Shown here piece by piece: positions 55,083-64,000 of a stretch of 64,000 nucleotides of DNA. Each line of letters opens with the position of its first letter. Positions within the stretch are counted from its first letter, which is position 1. A program made the position numbers and the translations under genes. The notes beneath the pieces are model-generated. The model had not been told where the DNA came from. It made no database searches and saw only the letters and a list, made by a program, of their open reading frames with translations. The stretch comes from Undaria pinnatifida (lineage: Eukaryota > Sar > Phaeophyceae > Laminariales > Alariaceae): NCBI GenBank assembly GCA_012845835.1, contig JABAKD010000016.1, positions 23,482,573-23,546,572 of the forward strand. The letters run 5' to 3'.

Positions 55083-55575
55083 GTACAGGTACTTCAATCA
55101 AGATCATCGGAGAACAACAAAACAAAACACAGTCGATGCATTTGTACATTTAGTACTGGTTCCCTTCTTCAACCTTCGTTGTGCACGGAATCAAAGTATT
55201 TGAGCTCAGACTTTTATGCTAAAGTACGGTCCGGTAGTGACTGAGGGGGAACCAAGGAACCGTAAGGACATGTTTGGAAGCATTGCCAAGCTGTTCACTT
55301 GCTGAAGAACTGAAAGCCTTCCTACATCTGCGGCGACTAAACAGGTACTTCAACCAAGATCATGGAAAAATAGCAAGAAAAAAAAACAGGCGATGCTCCA
55401 ATCTTCGTTGTATACGGAATCAAGGCTTGTGTGCTAAGCCTTTTGTGCTACAGTACCATCCCGTAGAGACGGAGGGAGAACCAGGGAGCCGTAGTGACAT
55501 CTTGAAGTGCATTGCCAAGCTGTTCACGTGCTAAAAACCTGAAAGACTTCCTTCACCTGCGGCGACCATACAGGT
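55083..55575 (+). repeat. Tandem duplication, units ~265 and ~225 bp
   Basis: ACAGGTACTTCAATCAAGAT (near 55086) recurs as ACAGGTACTTCAACCAAGAT (near 55341), and a third start ACAGGTGAATC is at about 55570. Shared blocks inside are CTTCGTTGTGCACGGAATCA or a variant, GAGGGGGAACCAAGGAACCG or a variant, GCATTGCCAAGCTGTTCAC and ATCTGCGGCGAC. The frame of the second unit includes ELKAFLHLRRLNRYFNQDHG and ILKCIAKLFTC. No family is recognised. Both units start at a CAG-GTAC boundary like a 3' splice site, so exon duplication is possible. Confidence 0.75.
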
Positions 55576-55893
55576 GAATCTTGATAAAATCGTTTTTTGT
55601 ACACGTACAACGAGAGTGAATAGAAGAAGAGCTTAACTGAGGCTGAACGCAAGTGCAGCTGCTCAAGAAAATTGAGGTGTCATGGGAAACAAACAGCATT
55701 TCACACCTAAATGACGATTACAGGCGAGCAAGGATGGAGCAGGCTGGATATCTACTACTACTGCTACTGCACGCTACGCATACAAGAGAGGTACCACCAG
55801 CAAAATATGCCTGCAAGTTAGTTATTCCTCTCATAATACGAGTTCTGAATATCGTGCACCAATACAACCAACAACAAACAACAGATAAACGAC

Positions 55894-56508
55894 ATGATGC
55901 ATATTCTTAACGAGACAAATAATCTTATAGTTTTTCTGAAAGATACTCTCCAACCTCGAAGCTATCCTCTACAGAAATACCACGTACCATACGTACCCTG
56001 CAGTTACCATCAGAAATACGTCGTATCTCTGAGCTATCCTCTACCTTTTTGCTCAACATCAAGCAGCAGAAGGAACAGATACATACGTACCAGGTACCAC
56101 CACTGCTGCTGTATTTCTACCACACACGTGTGTGACATTATCCCTAGTTTCATACAGCAGCGCATGGTAAGAATCTTCGTATGGCATGATGTGAAGGTGT
56201 CGTGGTGCCGGGTGTTGGGAGGGAAGGGACGCCGGGGTATCAGCTTCGCTTGGCGACAGCACCGGTTCTTCTTTATAGATTTCTCATTATTGGCGTTGAG
56301 CTATGACAAGCTCGAGGAGACAGGAAGAGGAGGAGTAGGAGAAGGAGGAGAAGGAGAAGGAGGAGGAGGAGTGAGAGCACGGGTGTGGCGTGAAGCTCAC
56401 AGAGTTCGCTTCACCCCAGCATTGCTGCTGTGCTCTCTTCCGGACCTTCACCTATGGAACGTACAAGGAACGTTCTCCCAGATGCTCTATATTCCCATGA
56501 GCGCCTAA
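55894..56508 (+). CDS. Open frame of unknown function, 204 codons
   Basis: It starts MMHILNETNNLIVFLKDTLQ and includes a Gly/Glu-rich run (about residues 145-165, from a GGA-rich DNA stretch at 56315-56372) and a hydrophobic stretch FFFIDFSLLALSY before it. It lies just after the tandem units at 55.1-55.6 kb on the same strand. No domain is recognised. Length and position make it the best coding candidate in 43-57 kb, but the evidence is weak. Confidence 0.25.
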   Translation: MMHILNETNNLIVFLKDTLQPRSYPLQKYHVPYVPCSYHQKYVVSLSYPLPFCSTSSSRRNRYIRTRYHHCCCISTTHVCDIIPSFIQQRMVRIFVWHDVKVSWCRVLGGKGRRGISFAWRQHRFFFIDFSLLALSYDKLEETGRGGVGEGGEGEGGGGVRARVWREAHRVRFTPALLLCSLPDLHLWNVQGTFSQMLYIPMSA

Positions 56509-56899
56509 CGCGCTTGCTTCTATCTATCTTGTCCAGAGGAAGAACGTTTCATTACCGAGAATGCTCTTGTAGTATATGATAGCTAGATTCTACGGGTTAT
56601 CCGCTTCACTCAGAATATTTCGGTTGAGAGAACCTTCTGGTGGTCCAATAGACCATGACTCTGCGGGATATCTTCCCGAATCTATTGTCAGCTATACTGA
56701 CACTCTATTACATTAGCCCACCCTGAATAGTCGTAGATGCAGATCACCTGCCCATCAAAGGATGTCACAAAACATCCAAAATTGGAAAGGGGATCGAAGA
56801 TGCGGCTATTCGAAACAAACGAAAATAAGGCTATAGATTCCCCCACACCTCGTAATAATGAGGCTTAGACGCCTCATTGCAAGATATATAACCCTATGA

Positions 56900-59800
56900 T
56901 GGAGCTCACAACCGTGAGAGCTCGAGAAAGGGTATGTACCTACGGTATACCAGTGGCAATCGGCCTACGATAACACGAAGGGCGCGGCCACTGAGCGCAA
57001 GGATGCGAAGGGGGCCAAAGAAGGAGGTATAGACGCGGTAACCATTTCAGAAGAGAAGAAGGGAACACGTGTCGCGCTGTGAAGGCCAGACGAGTTTACG
57101 GCTTGAAGCGTAGTGCCGAAGGAACGGGCGGTCGGTCCATTTGCCGGAGGGCAATAGAGAAATCAAGAAACACTGCCTACACAAACGTCAGAGTCCGCTA
57201 CGTTGGCCACTGACAGCTGACGTGGGGCCATCGGTTAGACGGTGGAAGAGCAACAACTAAGATGGGAAAGGTACGCAAGCGTCGGGTCATTGGTCCAAAG
57301 GCAGAAGAGAAAGAGCCTGAAACGAGAGAAACAAAGAACAGTGCCTAAACGAATGTCAGGGTCCGCAATGGTGGACCTGAAAGGCTGATGTGGGACCATT
57401 TGTCGAAAGGCAAAACTATAAATAAACAGTGCGCTGAGGTGTAACGGAAGAACAGGGGCCGTTATGTGGGACTTAGGAGGCTAACATAGGCCCTTGGTCG
57501 CACTATAGAACGAGAAATCGAGGCTATCAAAACAAATCGCGAAAACGCGGTGGAAGACAACACCTTAACAGTGGCACAGACAACACCAAAATGGTGGTAC
57601 TGGAGGCGTGTGTGATACGCCGGAAAACTTAACCGGGGGGCAACAGTGGAGTACTCTTGAAAGCTATCTGGGTACAGTACCATGAAAACGGGAAGAAATA
57701 TGTGGTGAGGTCACCTAGACAAAGCTATACGCAAACAAGGACGAAGCTGAAACGTAGACACCAAAAAGACGGAAAGCACTATCGGAAGCCGGAAAGAGAG
57801 TCGACATATGACACCTTGAGAGGCTAACTAATAACGGGAACAATGCCAGCAAACGTAGCGAGGCTATTCAACCATAACGAAGCAAGCCAAAAATGGGGTC
57901 AAGAAGAAGATACTCGTTCAGCTTAAAGCAGCGCTGGAAATGTCTAGCTCCAGAAAGAATGCGGGGAACAAAGACAAATATGAAGAAAGCCGCAGCTAGG
58001 TACAATACCACGGGAACACGAGGACGCTAACGCGGAGCAACCCTAGAAAGGTAACCTCAAAAAATGCACGGAAAAACGGGAAGTACATGAAGAAAGCCGC
58101 AGCTAGGTGCTATACCTCGGGAACACGAGGTCGCTAACGCGGAGCAACCCTAGAGAGGTAACCTCAAAAAATGCACGGAAAAACGGGAAGTAGGCAAGTC
58201 GTGTCATAGCAACATATTGCACCCTGAAAAAAAAAGAGGGGTCCATAGCAAAGGACCTTGAAAGGCTACTTTCAGAAAACGAGCAACGCTAGGTACGTAG
58301 CGAAGGCATACCTCCGAAAGCGATTTCGCCGAAAACACAACACGAAAGGGAGTCAACTTGAAAGGCCTAAATGGCCTGCGAAGCAAAACAGGGGTCATAA
58401 CATGGGACCGATGCGACAAGTACGCCAACACGCCAAGGGCAAAACGGGGACGGCCGGTGGACTGCACAGTCAGGACCGGCTATAAACTTATGATTAAGGC
58501 CGGTGTAGATAAACCCTATGGGCAGGTATGCCGAAAAGGAACAAGAAAAAGTGGTCGAGAGAAACAAGCTGCAAAGCCAGGACGGGGGTCAGTGTTGTTG
58601 GACCATAGGGGCAGCGGTGCCGAGAAAAAAAGGTAAGGAATAGTGGTCCAGGGGAATAGATGCGCTGGCTACAAAGCAAGAACGGAGCCCGACAGCAAGG
58701 GGCTCTTGGGGGCAGGTACAACCAAACAAGGTAGAGGCCAAAGAGAACCGACAGATGGGCTGGAGAGTCAGCACGGGACCGCTAACTAACGTGGAACCTA
58801 AGGGGGGCTCTCAATGTGAAGCCAGTGGTCGACAACATGAGACCATAGACAGTAGCAATAGCTGAAATGCCGTAATACCAAGTGGCTGGGGCTAAAGTGC
58901 AGCGACGTCAGTGGTCGGAAGAAGTACGCCAAGAAGCAAGAAAGGTCCAACAACAAAAGGGAATTATGCCAAGGGGCAAGGAGAAGTCCAACAGCAACAA
59001 CAAATAAAGGAGGTAATGCCTCGCGAAAACCGAAGAGAAATAACGCGGGAAGCATCTATGTTGCCGCCAATCGCATAAGGCGAGATGAAGTCGAGACGAT
59101 GGAAAACCTCGACATGGTTTGGAAACGCCATGTTTCGTCGGTATTCACGAAAATTTGGCAGACTACATCGGCGGTAGAAGGCGGGAGCAAAATCACAAAG
59201 GTGAACACTCGTCGTACTGTAGAAAAGTAGAACGACGTGGGCACAAGTTAAAGATCGAGGCGCCCATGAAGATCACTGAAAAAAAACGAACAAATGCCAT
59301 ACTTTGAACGCGGCAGACAAGACAGAAGGCATACTACTACGGTATGACGTTTTTAGAGCCTCAACGATAGTCAGACTTTAAGGGGGTACTTCGGGGATCC
59401 GCGAGGCGATATCACTGACTGGAGCCTACCAGGTAGAGTTGTACTGAGACAGTAGGGTCCAAAGCTAATACGCGCACTAAGCGTTCACGAACAAATTCTC
59501 CCAGAAGAAATGAGAGAAGGCTACTACGATCGGTCGTTCGCTGCGCACAGCGATAACCACTAAGGAGCAAGCGTGCCCAATAATAACAAGAAAAAAAAAA
59601 CAATTAATGCCCGCGTTGCGTGGACGCGAAAGCGGAAGGTATCGGTTCCAAAAATTCACGAACGGCAGAGTCGGGAGGAAATACGTTCCGAAAGCGCACA
59701 CACTGCAGAGAGGAGGGGGTGTAAGTTCCCATCCGGCACATAGTGCAGAGGGAAGGGAAACCAAGGTAGAAAAACGAAGCTAACACGATATTATTTTCAA

Positions 59801-60450
59801 CTCATACCGTGAGAGCGGTAAAAACGGGGTCTTAACACAACGGGGGGCTCGGAAAATTTGTGAAAGAGCTCGCACGTGGTGTAGACGATATCTCGGCTGA
59901 GAAATAATCAGACAAAACTGTTACGATGTCGCGGGCTGACACCGCAAGCCGGACAGAGGGAGGGGGCAAGTCACGTACACCTCTAATAGTGCTAGCGGCG
60001 CGCATGCACAGCGTGCAAGCGAAGTTCAGGCTAATAAGGACAAAGCGAAACTACCATGGTTTCGTGGGTTGATACTATAAAGAAGCCTAGAGAGGGGGGG
60101 TCGTGCACAAAGGACGGACCCGAAAATACTAGCAAAACGTTGATGTCGTGAAACTCTGAAAATGTGGCCTACTATAGAGCCATTCCTACCGGAAGCTAAG
60201 TGACAAAAAAGAAACGGGGGAAACATACGCGAAAGCACTTGGATGTCCAACCGAGAAGATGGAACTTGTGCAGGGCAACATGACGCACACAAGGGGGGCA
60301 ACACGCCTCAATAAGCACCTACGGCGTGCGTAGTACAGAAAATAGAGGAAGGGCCAGAGCACATACCACGTATACCACAGTAGTAACAGAACAAATACGA
60401 CGCCTCAATAAGCACCTATGACGTACGGAGTGCAAATATTTGGGGAAGGG
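56900..60450 (+). repeat. Purine-rich degenerate satellite region
   Basis: For about 3.5 kb the plus strand is markedly rich in A and G. A loose motif recurs every ~100-200 bp: a block like CTTGAAAGGCTAACGTGGGACC, seen near 57235, 57385, 57470, 57815, 58257, 58350 and 58800, with variants such as GGGACCATTTG and GGCCCTTGGTCG. No open frame has a recognisable domain. The pattern fits an old, decayed tandem repeat. Confidence 0.55.
57981..58195 (+). repeat. 107-bp tandem repeat, two units
   Basis: TGAAGAAAGCCGCAGCTAGG starts at 57981 and at 58088. Both units continue with CGGGAACACGAGG, CGCTAACGCGGAGCAACCCT, AGGTAACCTCAAAAAATGCA and CGGAAAAACGGGAAGTA. The two are nearly identical, so this is a recent duplication inside the older degenerate region. 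Confidence 0.88.
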
Positions 60451-60480
60451 CTAAGACATATGTTGTGACCTAAACCTGCT

Positions 60481-61110
60481 AACCCCCCCCCCCCCGCCCC
60501 CCTCTCGCTCTCCGTTGCTCAAACGCCCCACCAAATATCGAAATCCGCCAGATTGATAAACACTTTACGCACAGGAAATCACCTCATTATCTTTCGGGAG
60601 CCATTCATGCCGCTCCTTTCCCCCCCCCCCGCCCCGAACGCCCCCTTCTTCCCCATCACCCACACCATCGCCTAGACCTAGCACCACACGTATAACAAAC
60701 CCCTTCCATTCTTCCCCCCCCCCCCCCCCCCAGCCGCCCCCCCCCGCCCCCTCCCCCGCCCCACCCCCCCGCCCCCAACCCCCACCTTTTCCCCCCTCAA
60801 CCCATCCCAACCCCACGCCCTCGCACACTCCACCCTCTCTCTACTCACTGATCGTACGACTTACCCCAGGATATACATGATAAACTGATACATTATTTCC
60901 AAAACCGTTACATTTATCCCCTCAAAATAATGTATAGATTCCACGCACATATTGAGCTGCCCCACACGCCCCCCCCCCGCCCCAACCCCCCCCCCCCCCC
61001 AATAATAAACTGGTGCCAAAACCGTCAGATTTATCTCCTTGAAAGAATTATCACTTACATGCACAAATTGCCACTCCCTTCCCCCCCCCCCCCCCCCACC
61101 TCCCCCCCCT
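60481..61110 (+). repeat. Poly-C and C-rich simple sequence
   Basis: Several C runs of 9-17 bases (near 60484-60502, 60621-60631, 60714-60731, 60969, 60987 and 61081) lie among CCT and CCA-rich sequence. Between them, a block CTGATACATTATTTCCAAAA near 60885 and a related one near 61008 (CTGGTGCCAAAACCGT) suggest a decayed repeat. Gly-rich open frames on the minus strand are produced by the runs. Confidence 0.8.
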
Positions 61111-61369
61111 CCAAACCCGCTCGCGTTTGATCAAAACCAGGCCCCCACGTCCTTCAAAACTCCGCCCCCCACCCTCACCGGTTATTCGACTTACAAGATT
61201 CACTTGATAAAAGGATACATTTCTCTCCACAGCTGTCAGATTTTGTCCCCCTCAGAAACGGGCTTTTATAGTTTCCGCGCACAGACTGACTAAAATCACC
61301 CTGTTGACCCTGATAGCTACACTGTAGTTGTAACGGGAGTCGCCGACCTATATCCTTCATGAGGACACA

Positions 61370-61457
61370 CAACTCGTAATGCGCGCGATCGGAGTATCAC
61401 ACACAGCTTGCGAAGATGAGTTTCGACGAAATCTTCGATCTCACAGCTGGAGTGCAT
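61370..61457 (+). repeat. Right-end fragment of the palindromic element family
   Basis: CGTAATGCGCGCGATCGGAG, TATCACACACAGCTTGCGAA, GATGAGTTTCGACGAAATCT and TCGATCTCACAGCTGGAGTG match the element end at 12593-12675. This is the most distant copy in the window. The left arm is not found upstream. Confidence 0.78.
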
Positions 61458-61479
61458 TTTCATTTTTTATACTATATAC

Positions 61480-62620
61480 CAAAGCGGTAAGAAGCCAAAT
61501 ATGACGCCTCATTAAGTACCAATGACATACGTAGTGCAAAAAGCGGAAGAGCCAAGATGGGCATGCCACAGCGGTTTTGGAGACATGTACGATGCCCAAT
61601 ATGCACCTATTTCGTACGTATTGCAGAAATCAAGGGAAGGGCCAACGAAAAAAAAAAAAAAAAAAACACGGCGGATTCGCGGACTGCGAAACAAGGGTAC
61701 ACTAAACCGACGAGAGGAAACGAAGACACGGCAGGTTTGGGCCGAGTTACATAAACGGGGCAGGCTGAACCGGCACATCAGAAAAACGGAACCATCATAA
61801 CGTTTCGGCCTGGATACGAAAGTGGAGCCAGCTAAATCGGTGGCTGGAAGGTCAGGGTAGCACACCGACGCAAGTACGCAAACATATGTGCTGGTCAAAA
61901 GTGGGACAACCCGAAAAGCCAGGGTAGCACACCGACTCAAACACGCGAACATACGTGTTTTTCAAAAGTGTGACAACCTAAAACGTCAAGGCAAAGAAGA
62001 GGCACCTTGAAACTAACTGAACAAGAAAATCAAACCCAAAAGAGAAAATCAAGAAGCCAATGCGCACAAAACAAATCCCATCGAAAAAAAACGCAAGAAT
62101 CAACTCAAGCACATGGTAAGGGGGAGGGACAACAAGACAAAAGGGCAAGTGCGACTCGACGCGATAATACCCTGGCTGCAGATATCCCTGTCGCGTGGCG
62201 TTGTAGGCACGCCGGTCCGTAGATGGTGCTCTGCGAAAATATGCAGTAGAGACGCCGTAGGTTGATCCTGGAACCGGGTGGTGTAGAGTTTGAAGAAAGA
62301 TTCGATGAAACGCGGATGGTGGTCGTACTAGGGTGTGCTGCAGCGCTCCGATCGCGAGACAGTTACGTCTTGGTGTTCGCTGAAGATGTGGTAGGAGCGC
62401 TGGAGACGGATGATGGTCTAGTGAAACGCGTTGAAGAGCTCCGAGCACGAACCATTGAGGGTGGGGTGTTCGCGGAAGATACGGTAGAGGCTCTTGTGAC
62501 GGAAGAAGACGAGGCTGTAGTAGCTCAATTTGGTAGGTGGAAGAAGGTGGCGGATAGCGTACGCGGAGGTGGAATGTGCGTGTTCTGCAGCGTACATGTA
62601 GGCGCAAGCGTTGACGCTGT
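61480..62620. other. No supported gene; opposite long frames
   Basis: A 209-codon minus frame (61978-62607) and a 120-codon plus frame (62262-62624) overlap each other. The minus frame is rich in Pro, Leu, Arg and Phe because the plus strand is purine-rich; neither has a recognised domain. The pair FGDMYDAQY-type words near 61577 repeat loosely the block ATGACGCCTCATTAAGTACC seen also near 60307 and 60401. Confidence 0.35.
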
Positions 62621-63089
62621 GTAGTCCTTTAAAGTGGGCCTGTGGAGATGCCTGCGGTTCTCGCGGTGGTGGAGTTCGCTTTGTACGCGGCGAGGATAAC
62701 GGCGTGGTTGCTGGAATAGGCGGTAGAGAAGACCCGAAGTAGCCGGCGATGGCTGTGACGTCGGGACGGTTAGTAGCGGACTGAAGGAGCAAACCTACCG
62801 GCGCGGTGGCTGCAGGAGTCGGCGAAATATGTTCTAGCTGGTCGGCGCTGACTGTGCGATGACGCCGGAATGGTGGTAGGGGCCAGGAAGCGGGCGCCTA
62901 GCCGCTGGTAGCGGTTTGAAGCGGCAGGCCCATCGGTGCATGGCTGCAGAAGTCGGTGAAATAATTCCCAGATTGTCGGAGTAGATGGTGGCGACGACGC
63001 CGGGGCCGGCGGTAGTGGCCAAAAAAAAAAGGTTGCCTTGACGTTGGTAGTGGCTTGAAGGTGAAAAACATCGAATGATGAAGTCGCGG

Positions 63090-63475
63090 AAGACGAAGGT
63101 GGAGCTCAAGTGAAAGATGGAGCTCTGACGAAGGTGGAGCTCTAGTCGCGAAGCTCAGATGACGACAGGTGACGACGAATCTTCGTGCAGGAGGAGCTGT
63201 GGTCGCAAAGCGCAGGTGACGACGACCCTCTGTTGAAGATGGAGCTCTGAAAAAGGTGGATCTCTGGTCTTGAAGCTCGGGTGACGACGAAGCTCTGGTG
63301 AAACGTGGAATTCCGGTGAACGTGGAGCTCTGGCCGTGAAGCTCAGGTGGCGATGGAGCTCTGGTGGCAAAGCTCAGGTAACGACGAAGCTCACGTGACA
63401 ATGGAGCTCTGGTGGCAAAGCTCAGGTGACGACGAAGCTCAGGTGACGATGGGGCTCTGGTCGCGGTGTTTACGC
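63090..63475 (-). repeat. 48-bp minisatellite encoding a 16-residue motif
   Basis: Units of about 48 bp built from GGAGCTCTGGT, GGCAAAGCTCAGGTGACGAC and GAAGCTCAGGTGACGATGGAG repeat with changes; ATGGAGCTCTGGTGGCAAAG occurs at a 48-bp step near 63353 and 63401. On the minus strand the open frame 62898-63515 reads SSPELRRHLSFATRAP and variants such as PPELHGQSS. The period is a multiple of three and the minus frame stays open for 206 codons, so a repeat-containing protein is possible but not shown. Confidence 0.75.
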
Positions 63476-63479
63476 GGCG

Positions 63480-64000
63480 ATGGGGGGGTGTTGATGATTT
63501 TGTAAGTGTAGCCACAAGTACTGGCGAAAAAAACCGTAGTCAAAAGGGCAGTCCACAGTTTCCAGCGGCGGCTGTGGAGCGATGAGTGCTCCGGGAAAAT
63601 AATGGTCCGACGAAGGACGAGGAGGGCCAAAAAGGGATGCGCCAATGGTGGGCGCTGGGGAGAACAAAGGACGGCCTGAAAGCCGATCCAGGAGGAGCGC
63701 CAGCGTCCTCGGCGCCTTTCTCGTAGCTGGCTAGCGAACCGGAGGCGATGTCATGGGCCGAAATAGACCCGACGGAGGTTTTGGGGCGGAGAAAGGGTCG
63801 GATTTTGGTATGGTCCGCAACGGTGAGTTGCCGAAGTATTTCCAGCGAAGCATGGTGGTGCATGGGGCAGGAGGGAGGGGGTTTGAGCCCACCCAAGTCA
63901 ATGCATAACAGGAGAAGTGCACGGTTTGTGCTGTGGATGAGGGCGGATGGTGATGGTGGGTCGAAAGGAAGGGGGAACTAGCCCACCCAAAACGACACCC
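63480..64000. other. No supported gene
   Basis: Purine-rich sequence continues to the end of the window. The phrase AGCCCACCC occurs at 63888 and 63979. No recognisable coding or repeat structure beyond this. Confidence 0.4.

Noticed and set aside
60565-60828. Gly-rich minus-strand protein at 60.6-60.8 kb
   Set aside because: Its sequence is produced by poly-C DNA; simple-sequence origin is sufficient.

Overview
The window looks like nuclear DNA of a multicellular stramenopile, most probably a brown alga (Phaeophyceae). The evidence is a split gene whose leucine-rich repeats (LRRs) each sit on their own 72-nt exon with GT-AG introns, followed by EGF-like and von Willebrand factor D (vWD) exons, a style known from Ectocarpus, plus a decayed Ty1/copia retrotransposon, many non-autonomous DNA transposons and very low gene density. 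The assignment rests on gene architecture and was not checked by any database search. Nothing looks bacterial: there are no operons, ribosome binding sites or CRISPR arrays.

Layout. 1-3.45 kb: pol region of a Ty1/copia element (integrase, reverse transcriptase, RNase H) broken by stops and frameshifts. 3.5-8.8 kb: AT-rich or featureless DNA with two MITEs and a tRNA-like sequence. 8.8-14.9 kb: arrays of a ~0.26-kb repeat, reversed on the left and forward on the right of a 1.8-kb core, plus a palindromic mini-element. 14.3-25.4 kb: a mosaic of duplicated segments, minisatellites and insertions, including two insertions for which the uninterrupted site is also present in the window, and a tandemly duplicated OTU-type cysteine protease gene (only the second copy, 17426-18073, is intact). 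26-31.6 kb: little that can be supported. 31.7-42.4 kb: the main gene, a putative secreted or surface LRR-EGF-vWD protein on the plus strand. 42.4-56.9 kb: mostly unannotated, with diverged MITE copies, a stray piece of LRR-gene intron and tandem duplications. 56.9-64 kb: long purine-rich degenerate repeats, poly-C tracts and a 48-bp minisatellite.

The most interesting element is the LRR gene. Its LRR exons lie inside ~1-1.5 kb exon-plus-intron cassettes of two kinds (A and B), duplicated in the order A-A-B-a-A-B. Within the A exons nearly all differences fall on the first few codons, which encode the exposed surface of an LRR, while the rest of the exon and the introns stay nearly constant. 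One A exon carries a 7-bp duplication that breaks its frame. This looks like a cassette system that generates variation in a recognition protein. The second highlight is an 891-bp hAT-like element with an 8-bp target duplication and a visible empty site, made largely of minisatellite repeats of its own terminal motif.
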